The notes below the pieces were generated by a model. It did no database searches. It was given only the letters and a program-made list of their open reading frames with translations, and was not told where the DNA came from. Position numbers and translations under genes: made by a program. From assembly GCA_030540395.1 (NCBI GenBank), contig JAUNWI010000002.1, forward strand, positions 124,001-188,000: a DNA stretch of 64,000 nucleotides, given 5' to 3'. The stretch comes from Phascolarctobacterium sp. GTDB lineage: Bacteria; Bacillota; Negativicutes; Acidaminococcales; Acidaminococcaceae. Below, piece after piece: positions 8,847 to 17,961 of this stretch. How positions within the stretch are numbered: position 1 is the stretch's first letter; every line of letters begins with the position of its first letter.

Positions 8847-8861
8847 ACAAGGGGATAGAAA

Positions 8862-9803
8862 ATGGGTTTAAGAAATAAAGATTTGCTTTCCATTCACGAC
8901 TTGACCGTCGGTGAAGTGGCAACTATTTTGGATGTTGCGAAAAAATTAAAGCGTAAACAAAAGGCTGGCGAGCCCCATCAATATTTGAAGGGTAAAACCT
9001 TGGCTATGCTGTTCTCCAAGGCTTCCACCCGCACCAGAACCTCCTTTGAGGTTGGCTTTTGGCAATTAGGTGGTCACCCGATTTATTTGAGCGATTCTGC
9101 TTCTCAAATTGGTCGTGGCGAGCCTATTCGCGACACTGCGCGTGTGCTCTCCCGTATGGTTGATGGTATCATGATTCGCACCTTCTCCCACGAATCCGTG
9201 GAGGAGCTGGCTAAATATGCAACTGTGCCCGTTATCAACGGCCTGACCGACCTTTTGCATCCCTGCCAAGCTTTGACCGATATGTTCACCATCCAAGAAA
9301 AGATGGAGGTGTTGAAGGGTCGTAAGCTTGTTTATGTAGGCGATGGCAACAACATGGCGCACTCTCTGATGTATGCCTGCGCTAAGGTTGGCATGAACAT
9401 GGTGTGCGCTAGCCCCAAGGGCTATCAGCCGGACCCCAAGGTTTTGGCCGAGGCGCGGGAGGATGCTTCCCATACCGGCTGCACCATTACTGTGGAAGAG
9501 GACCTTTTCAAGGCTGCTAAGGGTGCTGACGTATTGTACACCGACGTTTGGACCAGCATGGGCGAGGAAGCAGAGCGTGATATTCGCTTTGCAGCTTTGC
9601 ATAATTATCAAATTAACCAAGCTCTGCTGGATGTGGCTCGTCCGGAATGCATCGTGCTGCATTGCCTGCCCGCTCATCGTGGCGAGGAAATTACTGAGGA
9701 TGTGCTGGAAGGACCGCATTCTGTGGTGTTTGACCAAGCTGAAAATCGCCTCCATGTACAAAAGGCCATTATGGCTCTTTTGATGAGTGACGAAGTCCTG
9801 TAA
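8862..9803 (+). CDS. argF: Ornithine carbamoyltransferase
   Basis: A 313-residue transcarbamylase making citrulline from ornithine and carbamoyl phosphate. It has the carbamoyl-phosphate loop STRTR (55-59), HPCQ, and the ornithine-binding HCLPAHRG near the C-terminus. No arcA or arcC is nearby, so an anabolic role is inferred. It starts 15 bases after argD and closes the first arg transcription unit; a new promoter follows. Confidence 0.95.
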   Translation: MGLRNKDLLSIHDLTVGEVATILDVAKKLKRKQKAGEPHQYLKGKTLAMLFSKASTRTRTSFEVGFWQLGGHPIYLSDSASQIGRGEPIRDTARVLSRMVDGIMIRTFSHESVEELAKYATVPVINGLTDLLHPCQALTDMFTIQEKMEVLKGRKLVYVGDGNNMAHSLMYACAKVGMNMVCASPKGYQPDPKVLAEAREDASHTGCTITVEEDLFKAAKGADVLYTDVWTSMGEEAERDIRFAALHNYQINQALLDVARPECIVLHCLPAHRGEEITEDVLEGPHSVVFDQAENRLHVQKAIMALLMSDEVL

Positions 9804-9833
9804 AACAGAAAAAATTATGTATACATGAGTAAA

Positions 9834-9867
9834 AACACTTGGATTATGCATAAAAAAGTGTTATAAT
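9834..9867 (+). promoter_or_regulatory. argGH promoter with overlapping inverted repeat
   Basis: TTGGAT (9839-9844) and TATAAT (9862-9867) are 17 bp apart. A perfect 7-bp inverted repeat, AACACTT (9834-9840) and AAGTGTT (9856-9862), brackets the spacer and touches both promoter elements. This is where a repressor such as ArgR would act, but the palindrome is not a textbook ARG box. Confidence 0.65.
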
Positions 9868-9931
9868 ACAGGAAGTTTGTAAGATTATACACTGCGAATT
9901 GATTTTATGCAGTTTTAGGAGGCTATTCATC

Positions 9932-11152
9932 ATGAAAAAAGAAGATATTAAAAAAGTAGTATTGGCTTACTCCGGTGGCCTGGATACATCCGTAATCATT
10001 CCTTGGTTGAAGGAAAACTACAATGGCTGCGAGGTTATCGCTGCTTGTGCTGACCTGGGCCAAGGCGATGAGCTGGACCCCGTACATGATAAGGCTATCA
10101 AAACCGGTGCTAGCAAATGCTACATTCTGGATTTGAAGGAAGAGTTCATTAAGGATTATGTATGGCCCACAGTTAAGGCTGGCGCTGTTTATGAAAAGAA
10201 ATACCTGCTGGGTACCTCCTTCGCTCGTCCGCTGATCGCGAAAAAATTGGTTGAAATCGCTGAAGCTGAAGGTGCTGACGCTATTGCTCACGGTGCTACC
10301 GGTAAAGGTAACGACCAAGTTCGTTTTGAGCTTTCCATCAAAGCTTTGAACCCTGATCTGGCTATCATCGCTCCTTGGCGTGAATGGGAGCTGCGTTCTC
10401 GTGACCAAGAAATCGACTATGCTGCTGCTCACAACATTCCCATTCCTGTATCCCATGACCATGACTATTCCATGGACCGCAACATGTGGCATCTGTCCCA
10501 TGAAGGCTCTGATTTGGAAGATCCCTGGAATGCACCGAAGGATGAGCTGTTCATCGTAACCAACATTCCTGAAAAGGCTCCCGATAAACCGGAATATGTT
10601 GAACTGGAATATGTAGAAGGCGTTCCCGTTTCTGTAAACGGCGAAAAGCTGAGCCCCGCTAAATTGGTAGAAAAACTGAATGAAATCGGCATCCGCAATG
10701 CTGTTGGTATCACTGATATGGTTGAGGACCGTTTGGTAGGCATGAAATCCCGTGGTGTTTATGAAAACCCCGCTGGCGCAATTATCTACTACGGCCACAA
10801 TGATTTGGAAAACCTGTGCCTGGATCGTGCAACCCAATCCTTCAAGCAACAAGTTTCCATCCGCTACTCTGAGCTCGTTTATGATGGCATGTGGTTCAGC
10901 CCCCTGCGTGAGGCTCTGGATGGCTTCGTAAACGAAACCCAAAAGACTGTTACCGGTACTGTTCGCATGAAACTGTACAAGGGCAATATTTACAGCGCAG
11001 GCGTAAAATCCCCGTACTCCCTGTACAGCCAAGAATATGTAACCTTCGGCGAAGACGAAGTTTACAACCAAGCCGATGCCACCGGCTTTATCAATCTGTT
11101 CGGTCTGCCCCTGCAGGTTCGTGCAATGATGAAGAAAGGTACCCTGAAATAA
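9932..11152 (+). CDS. argG: Argininosuccinate synthase
   Basis: A 406-residue ATP-dependent ligase joining citrulline and aspartate. The N-type ATP pyrophosphatase loop AYSGGLDTS is near residue 12, and [10 protein letters not shown] is also present. The start is ATG 9932, 9 nt after AGGAGG; an upstream in-frame ATT/ATG extension lacks a ribosome site. The stop TAA overlaps the argH ATG by one base, so argG and argH are probably translationally coupled. Confidence 0.97.
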   Translation: MKKEDIKKVVLAYSGGLDTSVIIPWLKENYNGCEVIAACADLGQGDELDPVHDKAIKTGASKCYILDLKEEFIKDYVWPTVKAGAVYEKKYLLGTSFARPLIAKKLVEIAEAEGADAIAHGATGKGNDQVRFELSIKALNPDLAIIAPWREWELRSRDQEIDYAAAHNIPIPVSHDHDYSMDRNMWHLSHEGSDLEDPWNAPKDELFIVTNIPEKAPDKPEYVELEYVEGVPVSVNGEKLSPAKLVEKLNEIGIRNAVGITDMVEDRLVGMKSRGVYENPAGAIIYYGHNDLENLCLDRATQSFKQQVSIRYSELVYDGMWFSPLREALDGFVNETQKTVTGTVRMKLYKGNIYSAGVKSPYSLYSQEYVTFGEDEVYNQADATGFINLFGLPLQVRAMMKKGTLK

Positions 11153-12564
11153 TGGCTAAGCTTTGGGGCGGTCGTTTTAGTAAGAATACCAATGAATTAG
11201 TGGACGCATTTAATGCGTCCATTGATTTTGATAAGCGTTTATATCACGAGGATATCCGTGGCAGCATGGCGCATGCGCGTATGCTGGCCAAATGTGGCAT
11301 CATTCCGGCAGAGGACGGGGAGAAGATTATTGCCGGTCTGAAGGAAATCTTAGCTGATATTGAAGCTGGTAATTTTGAATTTAGTGTTGCTTTGGAAGAT
11401 ATTCACATGAATGTTGAGGCTCGCCTGACCGAGCGCATCGGCAGCGCCGGTGCGCGTTTGCACACTGCGCGTAGCCGTAACGACCAAGTAGCACTGGATA
11501 TGCATATGTATATGAAGCGCGAGGTAACAGAGATTGCTGAGCTTTTGCTGCGCTTCGAAGAAGCGCTGCTGGATGTTGCGAAGCAGCACGAGAAAACCTT
11601 GATGCCAGGCTATACCCATCTGCAGCGTGCGCAACCGATTACCTTTGCCCATCACCTGCTGGCATATTTCAATATGCTGCAGCGTGACTTCCGTCGCCTT
11701 TTAGGCGTTTGGGAGGGCGCGGACATGATGCCCTTGGGCGCTGGCGCTATTGCCGGCACCACCTTCCCCATTGACCGCCATATGGTGGCCGAAGAGCTGA
11801 ATTTTGGCGTTGTTTACCCTAACTCCATGGATGCAGTCAGTGACCGCGATTACGTCATCGAATTTTTGTCCTTTGCCTCCACCCTCATGATGCACATGAG
11901 CCGTTTGAGCGAGGAAATTTGCCTCTGGAGCAGCACCGAGTTTGGCTTTGTGGAGCTGGACGATGCCTTTGCAACTGGCTCTTCCATGATGCCGCAAAAG
12001 AAAAACCCAGATATTTCTGAGTTAGTACGTGGCAAAACCGGTCGTGTTTATGGCCATTTAATGGCTATGCTGACCACTGCCAAGGGCCTGCCCCTGACCT
12101 ATAACAAGGACTTGCAGGAGGACAAGGAGGGCTTCTTTGATGCCATCGACACCGTGAAATTCACCTTGGCCGTTTATCGTGATATGATTCTCACCATGAC
12201 TGTGAATGTGGACAAGATGGCTCAGGCTGTAGCCCATGACTTCTCTAATGCTACCGACTTGGCTGACTATTTGGTACGTAAAGGCTTGCCCTTCCGCCAA
12301 GCACACGAGGTTGTTGGCAAATGCGTGGCTTATGCTATTGAAAAGGGTAAATTCCTGTTAGAGATTCCCATTGAGGAGTACAAGCAATTCTCCGATTTGT
12401 TCGAAAGTGACCTGTTGGAAGCTCTTGACCCTGCCAACTGTGTAGAAGCGCGTCGTTCCTATGGCGGACCGGCCTTCTCTGAAAACGAAAAGCAGTTTGC
12501 TATTGGTGACAAGGTGCTGGCAGCGCAGGAAGCTAAGCTGGCTGAGCTGAAGGCGAAGCTTTAA
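11152..12564 (+). CDS. argH: Argininosuccinate lyase
   Basis: A 470-residue fumarase/aspartase-superfamily lyase that releases arginine and fumarate. The superfamily signature [11 protein letters not shown] is intact, with TARSRNDQ near residue 107 and TPGYTHLQ-like [13 protein letters not shown]. The TAATG overlap with argG fixes the start. It completes a pathway from N-acetylglutamate to arginine within this window. The 3' end runs straight into the type I toxin locus. Confidence 0.97.
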   Translation: MAKLWGGRFSKNTNELVDAFNASIDFDKRLYHEDIRGSMAHARMLAKCGIIPAEDGEKIIAGLKEILADIEAGNFEFSVALEDIHMNVEARLTERIGSAGARLHTARSRNDQVALDMHMYMKREVTEIAELLLRFEEALLDVAKQHEKTLMPGYTHLQRAQPITFAHHLLAYFNMLQRDFRRLLGVWEGADMMPLGAGAIAGTTFPIDRHMVAEELNFGVVYPNSMDAVSDRDYVIEFLSFASTLMMHMSRLSEEICLWSSTEFGFVELDDAFATGSSMMPQKKNPDISELVRGKTGRVYGHLMAMLTTAKGLPLTYNKDLQEDKEGFFDAIDTVKFTLAVYRDMILTMTVNVDKMAQAVAHDFSNATDLADYLVRKGLPFRQAHEVVGKCVAYAIEKGKFLLEIPIEEYKQFSDLFESDLLEALDPANCVEARRSYGGPAFSENEKQFAIGDKVLAAQEAKLAELKAKL

Positions 12565-12569
12565 TGTGC

Positions 12570-12597
12570 TTGCAAAAAACTTATAATATGCTATAAT
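12570..12597 (+). promoter_or_regulatory. Promoter of a putative antisense RNA (antitoxin)
   Basis: TTGCAA (12570-12575) and TATAAT (12592-12597) with a 16-bp spacer start just after argH. No ORF follows on the plus strand; the transcript would instead reach a terminator 90 bases on, which fits a small RNA. Confidence 0.6.
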
Positions 12598-12603
12598 AGA
12601 AAT

Positions 12604-12697
12604 AGAAAGACAACCGCCCACAAGGTGGGTTGGCTTTGTTTAGGAAAGAAGAAATCCATCCCGCGCTCTGCCAAGTTTGGGATGGATTTTCTTTTTA
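12604..12697 (+). ncRNA. Putative antitoxin RNA of a type I toxin-antitoxin locus
   Basis: Predicted transcript of about 94 nt from the promoter at 12570-12597 to the hairpin at 12652-12689. It contains a 5' hairpin, CCCACaagGTGGG (about 12617-12629), and its 3' end lies opposite the 3' end of the convergent toxin mRNA. Its 5' segment (GACAACCG..., then GGTGGGTTGGC) resembles the 5' leader of the toxin mRNA (GACAACCG..., GGTGGTTTGGC), suggesting shared ancestry of the two transcript starts. Existence and pairing are inference. Confidence 0.5.
12652..12697 (+). terminator. Terminator of the putative antitoxin RNA
   Basis: AAATCCATCCC (12652-12662) pairs perfectly with GGGATGGATTT (12679-12689), followed by TCTTTTT. 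On the minus strand the same hairpin could end the toxin mRNA, though the T run there is weaker. Confidence 0.8.
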
Positions 12698-12709
12698 AGG
12701 AAAATTATT

Positions 12710-12796
12710 TTACAGGACCATCAAGCGAATGAAAGTCAGCAATGCTAAGATGAACATACCAAAAGACATTAGGTCTCGAAAATCGTAGTTCTTCAT
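12710..12796 (-). CDS. Putative holin-like type I toxin, 28 residues
   Basis: A 28-residue peptide starting MKNYDFRDLM and ending LTFIRLMVL, with one hydrophobic helix (SFGMFILALLTFI). The pattern LMSFGMFILALLTFI matches the short putative holin-like toxin family (Hol_Tox, TxpA/BsrG-like), which act at the membrane and are silenced by antisense RNA. Its Shine-Dalgarno, AGGAGGTGA (12802-12810), is nearly a full complement of 16S rRNA, and a strong promoter lies upstream. The ORF is short but promoter, ribosome site and family pattern agree. Family membership is by eye. Confidence 0.75.
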   Translation of the reverse strand: MKNYDFRDLMSFGMFILALLTFIRLMVL

Positions 12797-12856
12797 ACAG
12801 CATCACCTCCTCTTCTACTGGAGGCCAAACCACCCTGAAACACGGTTGTCAGTATT

Positions 12857-12885
12857 ATTATAGCAAGTTTGCAAAATTAAAGCAA
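12857..12885 (-). promoter_or_regulatory. Promoter of the holin-like toxin
   Basis: On the minus strand TTGCTT (12885-12880) and TATAAT (12862-12857) are exactly 17 bp apart. The leader of about 54 nt could fold back over the strong ribosome site. Confidence 0.7.
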
Positions 12886-12919
12886 CATATGTTCTTAAAA
12901 TAGAAAGTTGGTATTCGTT

Positions 12920-14116
12920 ATGGAACGAGTCAAGCAGAATATTTGGGACAACTACCACGCTGTTTATGTGCACATCCCCTTTTGTAAGCAAAAGTGTTTG
13001 TATTGTGATTTTGCTTCCTATGCCTGCTTTGGGGAGGAAGAAATGCGTGCCTATACGGAAGCTCTGTGCCACGAGATAGAGGTGCGTGTGGAGGAAGCGA
13101 GTAAGGTAGCAGCTGGCGCAACTATTTACTTTGGTGGGGGTACACCCAGCGTGCTACCTATTGATTGCCTTGAGCAAATTGTTGCTACCTTAAAAGCCTG
13201 TGGCTTTTGGCAAGAGCCAGCTGAAGCTACTATTGAGGTGAATCCCGGTACTGCGGATTTGACCAAGCTCAAGCGCCTGCGTGCCGCAGGCTTCGACCGC
13301 ATCAGCTTTGGTGTCCAGTCCCTGCAGGACGCCGAGCTGCGTGGCATTGGTCGCATCCACAGCGCCCAGGAGGCGCTGGCGGCCATTGACATGGCCCGCG
13401 CCGCCGACTTTGGGCGCATCAGCTGCGATTTGATTTACGGACTGCCCGGGCAGACGCTGGCTAGTCTAGAGAACACTGTGAGTAGGCTCATTCAAACAGG
13501 TATTGAGCACATGTCAGTTTATGGGCTCATCGTGGAGGAGGGCACGCCGCTGGAGCGTTTGGTAAGCTCCGGCAAAATTCTTTTGCCGGAGGAGGACACT
13601 GCTGCGGACATGTACGAGCTGGTCCAAAGCCTGCTTGCCAAAGCAGGCTTTGAGCGGTACGAAATTAGCAATTATGCCAAGAATGGACAATACTCACGGC
13701 ATAACACTGTCTATTGGCAGTACCATCCTTACGTCGCCTTCGGCGCCGCTTCGTGTGGAATGGAGGAAAATTGTCGTCGTACTGCCATCAGCACTGTTCC
13801 TGAATACATCGCCGCTGCCAAGGCTTTAACCCCTGCCACTTGGAGCACTAGTGAGCTTTACTACATTGAAGAGCTTACTCCTGCGCAGCAGCTGGAGGAG
13901 TTCATGTTCATGGGTCTGCGCCGCAGTGTGGGCGCCAACCTTGCCGAAGCGCGGGCGCGCTTCGGCGTGGATGTGTGGCAGCGCTACCAGACGCAGCTTG
14001 CGCCCTTTTTGGAGCGGGATTATGTGCGCTATGACGCTGTAACGGAGCGACTTTATTTGACCGCCAAGGGCATGGAAATAGGCAACCAAATCTTTACTAT
14101 CTTTATTGATGCATAG
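12920..14116 (+). CDS. hemW: Radical SAM protein HemW, coproporphyrinogen-dehydrogenase-like
   Basis: A 398-residue radical SAM protein. The iron-sulfur motif CKQKCLYC (C22, C26, C29) follows VHIPF, and GGGTPS and ISFGVQS are family hallmarks. HemW proteins deliver or bind heme and, despite the name, usually lack coproporphyrinogen oxidase activity; they carry the CxxxCxxC form without the extra Cys of HemN. ATG 12920 is preferred to TTG 12908, though both have weak ribosome sites. HemW lies upstream of hrcA in many Firmicutes, as here. Its stop codon lies inside a long inverted repeat. Confidence 0.9.
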   Translation: MERVKQNIWDNYHAVYVHIPFCKQKCLYCDFASYACFGEEEMRAYTEALCHEIEVRVEEASKVAAGATIYFGGGTPSVLPIDCLEQIVATLKACGFWQEPAEATIEVNPGTADLTKLKRLRAAGFDRISFGVQSLQDAELRGIGRIHSAQEALAAIDMARAADFGRISCDLIYGLPGQTLASLENTVSRLIQTGIEHMSVYGLIVEEGTPLERLVSSGKILLPEEDTAADMYELVQSLLAKAGFERYEISNYAKNGQYSRHNTVYWQYHPYVAFGAASCGMEENCRRTAISTVPEYIAAAKALTPATWSTSELYYIEELTPAQQLEEFMFMGLRRSVGANLAEARARFGVDVWQRYQTQLAPFLERDYVRYDAVTERLYLTAKGMEIGNQIFTIFIDA

Positions 14117-14194
14117 CACTCCATTCTTTGAAATATTTGTGACGATGTGCTTTTTTTACAAAAAGCTGTTGACAATAAAGAATGGGAGTGCTAT
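14113..14194. repeat. Long inverted repeat carrying CIRCE-like half-sites
   Basis: ATAGCACTCCATTCTTT (14113-14129) and its complement AAAGAATGGGAGTGCTAT (14177-14194, one extra G) flank about 47 bases. The outer ends read TAGCACTC and GAGTGCTA, i.e. HrcA half-sites. The left arm covers the hemW stop codon, and the right arm overlaps the hrcA -10 box. Confidence 0.75.
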
Positions 14195-14197
14195 TCT
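14169..14197 (+). promoter_or_regulatory. hrcA operon promoter
   Basis: A perfect TTGACA (14169-14174) and TATTCT (14192-14197) with a 17-bp spacer, directly upstream of CIRCE. Confidence 0.85.
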
Positions 14198-14209
14198 TAT
14201 ACCAAGATG

Positions 14210-14236
14210 TTAGCACTCCAATGATATGAGTGCTAA
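14210..14236 (+). promoter_or_regulatory. CIRCE operator (HrcA binding site)
   Basis: Exact consensus TTAGCACTC-N9-GAGTGCTAA. HrcA bound here represses hrcA-grpE-dnaK-dnaJ until heat stress occupies the chaperones. Confidence 0.97.
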
Positions 14237-14256
14237 CAACTAAATGAGGTGGGAAT

Positions 14257-15288
14257 ATGTTAAATGATAGAAAGAAAAAAATTCTCCAGCTCATAATTGA
14301 GGATTATATTTCGACTGCCGAGCCTGTTGGCTCCAGAACCATTGCCCGCAAATATGATTTGGGCTTGAGCCCGGCCACCATCCGCAATGAGATGAGTGAT
14401 TTGGAGCTTTTGGGATATCTGGAACAGCCCCACACCTCCGCAGGACGTGTACCCTCGGCTCAAGCCTATCGGCTGTATGTGGATTCACTGATTGAGCCCG
14501 GCGCCCTTTCTGATAACGAAAGAGCACTGATTAATGGTTGGTTTAACGAAAGACGCAGAAGTCTCGACGAAATCTTCCAGTCCACAGCCAAGATTTTATC
14601 CCGTATGACCCAAAACGTTTCCATGGTCTTGGCCAATCGGGATGCAGGAGCCAGGTTCCGTTATATGAAGTTCTTGCCTCTGGATGAGCATCATGCCATC
14701 CTGTGCATCATTACCGATGACGGTAACGTGGATAATTGCGTTGTGGAAATTCCTTTAGGGATGCGCCATGAAGAGCTGGATTATCTGGCTGGCAAGGTAA
14801 GCCGCCTTTTGGAGGGCAGGGAGCTGGCCGATATAAGCGAGGAGCTTTTGGCAGTGGTGCACAGCAATATTGCCGAAGATAAGCTGCTCTTTACCTCACT
14901 GGTTCAATCCATCCGCCGCCTGCGCAACAAGCACATGGAGCAAAAGGTTTTCTTGGGTGGCACCAAGCAGCTCCTGAATCAGCCGGAGTTCCGTGATGTG
15001 GACCGTGTGCGTAACCTGTTGGGTATTTTAGAGGAGGAGCGCGTGGTGCGTGACCTGCTAAAATCCGGCGAGGACAGTGGCCTTAGGGTTACCATTGGTA
15101 GTGAGAACAAGTTCTCTGGTATTCAGGATTGCAGTATGGTTCAGGCAACCTACCGCCTCAATGGCAAGATTGTGGGGACCATGGCTGTTTTAGGACCCAC
15201 ACGCATGGAATATGGCAAGGTAATTTCCGTTATGGATTATCTACATAAGTATTTGAAAACCATGTTTGAGCATGAAAACAACAAATAG
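14257..15288 (+). CDS. hrcA: Heat-inducible transcription repressor HrcA
   Basis: A 343-residue repressor that binds CIRCE. The N-terminal winged helix includes PVGSRTIARKYDLGLSPATIRNEMSDLELLGYL and HTSAGRVPSAQAYRLYVD, both highly conserved. It starts 21 bases after the CIRCE operator, so it is autoregulated. First gene of hrcA-grpE-dnaK-dnaJ. Confidence 0.97.
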   Translation: MLNDRKKKILQLIIEDYISTAEPVGSRTIARKYDLGLSPATIRNEMSDLELLGYLEQPHTSAGRVPSAQAYRLYVDSLIEPGALSDNERALINGWFNERRRSLDEIFQSTAKILSRMTQNVSMVLANRDAGARFRYMKFLPLDEHHAILCIITDDGNVDNCVVEIPLGMRHEELDYLAGKVSRLLEGRELADISEELLAVVHSNIAEDKLLFTSLVQSIRRLRNKHMEQKVFLGGTKQLLNQPEFRDVDRVRNLLGILEEERVVRDLLKSGEDSGLRVTIGSENKFSGIQDCSMVQATYRLNGKIVGTMAVLGPTRMEYGKVISVMDYLHKYLKTMFEHENNK

Positions 15289-15320
15289 TGACTTAAACAG
15301 TTATTAAAGGAGGAAGTGCT

Positions 15321-15926
15321 TTGCAAGAGAATGATGTAAAAGACACCATGGCACAGGAGGAAGCGCAAGCTGCCGAAAATGCTGAAGTAAAGCAGGAAGC
15401 CACCGCTGAGGAAGCTCCGGCCGAGCAAGAGGCTGAAGCTAAGGAAGCATCCAAGGAGGAGGCCACCCAAGAGGCGGAGCCGGATCCCAAGGATGTTAAG
15501 ATTGAAGAATTAACCAATCGTCTGCTCAGATTGCAGGCAGATTTTGAAAACTTCCGCCGCCGCACCGCTAGCGAGAAGGAGCAGCTTTCTACCTTCGTTA
15601 CCGCCGGTGTTGTGGGCAAGTTCTTAAAGGTGCTGGATAATTTTGAACGCGCTGAAGCAAGTGCTGCCAAGGCCAACGATATGGAAGGCGTTATTAAAGG
15701 CATGCAAATGATTCGCCGTCAATTTGAAGCTACCTTTAGCGAGCTGAAGGTGGAGGAAATTCCGGCTCAGGACCAAAAATTTGATCCCCAATTCCACGAA
15801 GCTGTAATGCGTGGACATAACCCTGAATTAGAGGACGAAATCATTGATATGGTCTTTGAAAAGGGCTACAAGCTGGGAGATAAAGTAATTCGTCATAGCA
15901 AAGTTCGCGTTAATGCGAATGAATAA
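15321..15926 (+). CDS. grpE: DnaK nucleotide-exchange factor GrpE
   Basis: A 201-residue cochaperone that releases ADP from DnaK. The first 55 residues are Glu/Ala-rich and disordered, followed by the coiled coil with LQADFENFRRRT and the C-terminal beta domain ending VIRHSKVRVN. The start is TTG 15321, supported by AAGGAGG 7 nt upstream; the next ATG (15348) has no good ribosome site. Confidence 0.95.
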   Translation: MQENDVKDTMAQEEAQAAENAEVKQEATAEEAPAEQEAEAKEASKEEATQEAEPDPKDVKIEELTNRLLRLQADFENFRRRTASEKEQLSTFVTAGVVGKFLKVLDNFERAEASAAKANDMEGVIKGMQMIRRQFEATFSELKVEEIPAQDQKFDPQFHEAVMRGHNPELEDEIIDMVFEKGYKLGDKVIRHSKVRVNANE

Positions 15927-15971
15927 AAGGTAAATACAATATTTTTGTTTGATAAATAGGAGGAATAAAAA

Positions 15972-17819
15972 ATGTCTAAGGTAATTGGTATTGACTTAGG
16001 TACTACTAACTCTGTTGTTGCTGTAATGGAAGGCGGCGAACCCACCGTCATCACTAACCAAGAGGGCTCCCGTCTGACCCCGTCCGTAGTTGGCTTTGCT
16101 AAAAATGGTGAGCGTCTGGTTGGCCAATTGGCAAAACGTCAGGCAGTTTCCAATCCTGACAGAACCATCAGCTCCATTAAACGTCATATGGGCGAAGGCA
16201 GCTATCGTGTAACCATCGATGATAAAAAATACTCTCCGGAAGAAATTTCCGCAATGATTCTGCAAAAATTGAAGGCTGATGCTGAAGCATATCTGGGCGA
16301 GAAGGTAAGCCAAGCAGTAATCACTGTTCCTGCTTACTTCAACGACAGCCAACGTCAGGCAACCAAGGACGCTGGCAAGATTGCAGGCTTGGAGGTTCTG
16401 CGTATCATCAACGAGCCTACCGCTGCATCTTTGGCTTATGGCATTGACAAGACTGACGACCACACCATCATGGTATATGACCTGGGCGGCGGCACCTTCG
16501 ACGTATCCATTCTGGATGTTGGCGATGGCGTATTCGAAGTAAAGGCAACCAATGGCGATACCCATCTGGGTGGCGATGACTTCGACAAGAAGATTATGGA
16601 CTGGATGGTTGACGAATTCAAGAAGGCTGAAGGCATTGACCTGTCCACTGACCGCATGGCTATGCAACGTCTGCGTGAAGCTGCAGAAAAAGCAAAGATT
16701 GAGCTGTCCGGTGTTATGAGCACCAACATCAACCTGCCCTTCATCACTGCAGGTGCTGATGGCCCGAAACACTTGGATATGGATTTGACCCGTGCTAAAT
16801 TCGAAGCTATGACTGCTGATCTGGTAGAACGCACCATGGGCCCTGTTCGCCAAGCAATGAGCGATGCAGGCATGTCCACCAGCGATATCTCCAAGGTTAT
16901 CCTGGTTGGCGGTTCTTCCCGTATCCCGGCTGTACAAGCTGCTATTAAGAAATTCATGGGCAAAGAGCCCTATAAAGGTGTAAACCCTGACGAATGTGTT
17001 GCTGTAGGCGCTGCTATTCAAGCTGGCGTACTCTCCGGCGAAGAAGGTACTGGCTCCGTACTGCTGCTGGACGTAACTCCGTTGTCCTTGGGTATCGAAA
17101 CCCTGGGCGGTGTATTCACCAAGATTATCGACCGCAACACTACCATTCCTACCTCTAAGAAGCAAGTGTTCTCCACTGCAGCTGATAACCAACCCTCCGT
17201 TGATATCCATGTTCTGCAGGGCGAACGCGAAATGGCTGCCGATAACAAGACCTTGGGCCGCTTCGAGCTGAGCGGTATCCCCGCTGCTCCTCGTGGAGTA
17301 CCGAAGATTGAAGTTGCTTTCGACATCGATGCTAACGGTATCGTAAACGTAAGCGCTAAGGATTTGGGCACTGGCAAGGAACAAAAGATTACCATCACCT
17401 CCTCCGGCACCTTGGATAAGGACGAAGTAGATAGAATGGTTAAGGAAGCAGAAGCTAATGCTGAAGCAGACAAGAAGCGCAAGGAAGGCGTTGAAGTTAA
17501 AAACCAAGCCGACAACCTGATTTACCAAGCTGAAAAGACCATGAAGGACATGGAAGGTAAGGGCAAGGACGACATGATCGCTAAGGTTAAGGCTGCTGTT
17601 GATACCCTGAAGGAATCCGTAAAGGGTGACGACCTGGCTAAGATTAAGGCTGATACTGAAGCTTTGACCAAACCGCTGTATGAGCTGAGCGCTGAGCTGT
17701 ACAAGGAAACCGAAGCACAAAAGGGTGCTGAGGGTGCTCAAGGTGCAGGTGCTGGCGCACAAGGCGCTAAACACGATGACGACGTAGTTGACGCCGAAGT
17801 TGTAGACGACAAGAAATAA
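15972..17819 (+). CDS. dnaK: Chaperone DnaK (Hsp70)
   Basis: A 615-residue Hsp70. The ATPase domain begins [12 protein letters not shown] and has the [15 protein letters not shown] phosphate loop and [11 protein letters not shown]. The substrate domain starts after [11 protein letters not shown], and the C-terminus ends in an acidic [18 protein letters not shown] tail. GGAGGAATAAAAA precedes the ATG. A structured repeat separates it from dnaJ. Confidence 0.98.
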   Translation: MSKVIGIDLGTTNSVVAVMEGGEPTVITNQEGSRLTPSVVGFAKNGERLVGQLAKRQAVSNPDRTISSIKRHMGEGSYRVTIDDKKYSPEEISAMILQKLKADAEAYLGEKVSQAVITVPAYFNDSQRQATKDAGKIAGLEVLRIINEPTAASLAYGIDKTDDHTIMVYDLGGGTFDVSILDVGDGVFEVKATNGDTHLGGDDFDKKIMDWMVDEFKKAEGIDLSTDRMAMQRLREAAEKAKIELSGVMSTNINLPFITAGADGPKHLDMDLTRAKFEAMTADLVERTMGPVRQAMSDAGMSTSDISKVILVGGSSRIPAVQAAIKKFMGKEPYKGVNPDECVAVGAAIQAGVLSGEEGTGSVLLLDVTPLSLGIETLGGVFTKIIDRNTTIPTSKKQVFSTAADNQPSVDIHVLQGEREMAADNKTLGRFELSGIPAAPRGVPKIEVAFDIDANGIVNVSAKDLGTGKEQKITITSSGTLDKDEVDRMVKEAEANAEADKKRKEGVEVKNQADNLIYQAEKTMKDMEGKGKDDMIAKVKAAVDTLKESVKGDDLAKIKADTEALTKPLYELSAELYKETEAQKGAEGAQGAGAGAQGAKHDDDVVDAEVVDDKK

Positions 17820-17839
17820 TTTAACAAATTAAAAATAGC

Positions 17840-17943
17840 GAGACCGACTAGAATGCGTCAGATACGAGGCGCGGCGACGACGGCGTACATCTTAGTACTC
17901 CTAGGAGCCGCAACGAAGTAGATGGCGTATTATAGGCGGTCTC
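17840..17943. repeat. Structured intergenic repeat, copy A (inverted relative to copy B)
   Basis: A core at 17854-17928 begins TGCGTCAGATACGAGG and ends GAAGTAGATGGCGT. It matches the reverse complement of 21631-21704 over two blocks of about 33 bases, differing only in a middle 7-8 bases. Outside the core, arms GAGACCG (17840-17846) and CGGTCTC (17937-17943) are complementary. The element sits between dnaK and dnaJ and is therefore cotranscribed. Confidence 0.85.
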
Positions 17944-17961
17944 TTAGATGGAGGCCAAATT

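Noticed and set aside
15996..17774. A 592-codon open frame antisense to dnaK
   Set aside because: It has no ribosome site or family resemblance and mirrors the codon bias of dnaK, so it is a shadow frame. The same applies to long antisense frames over the AICAR transformylase, argB and argG genes.
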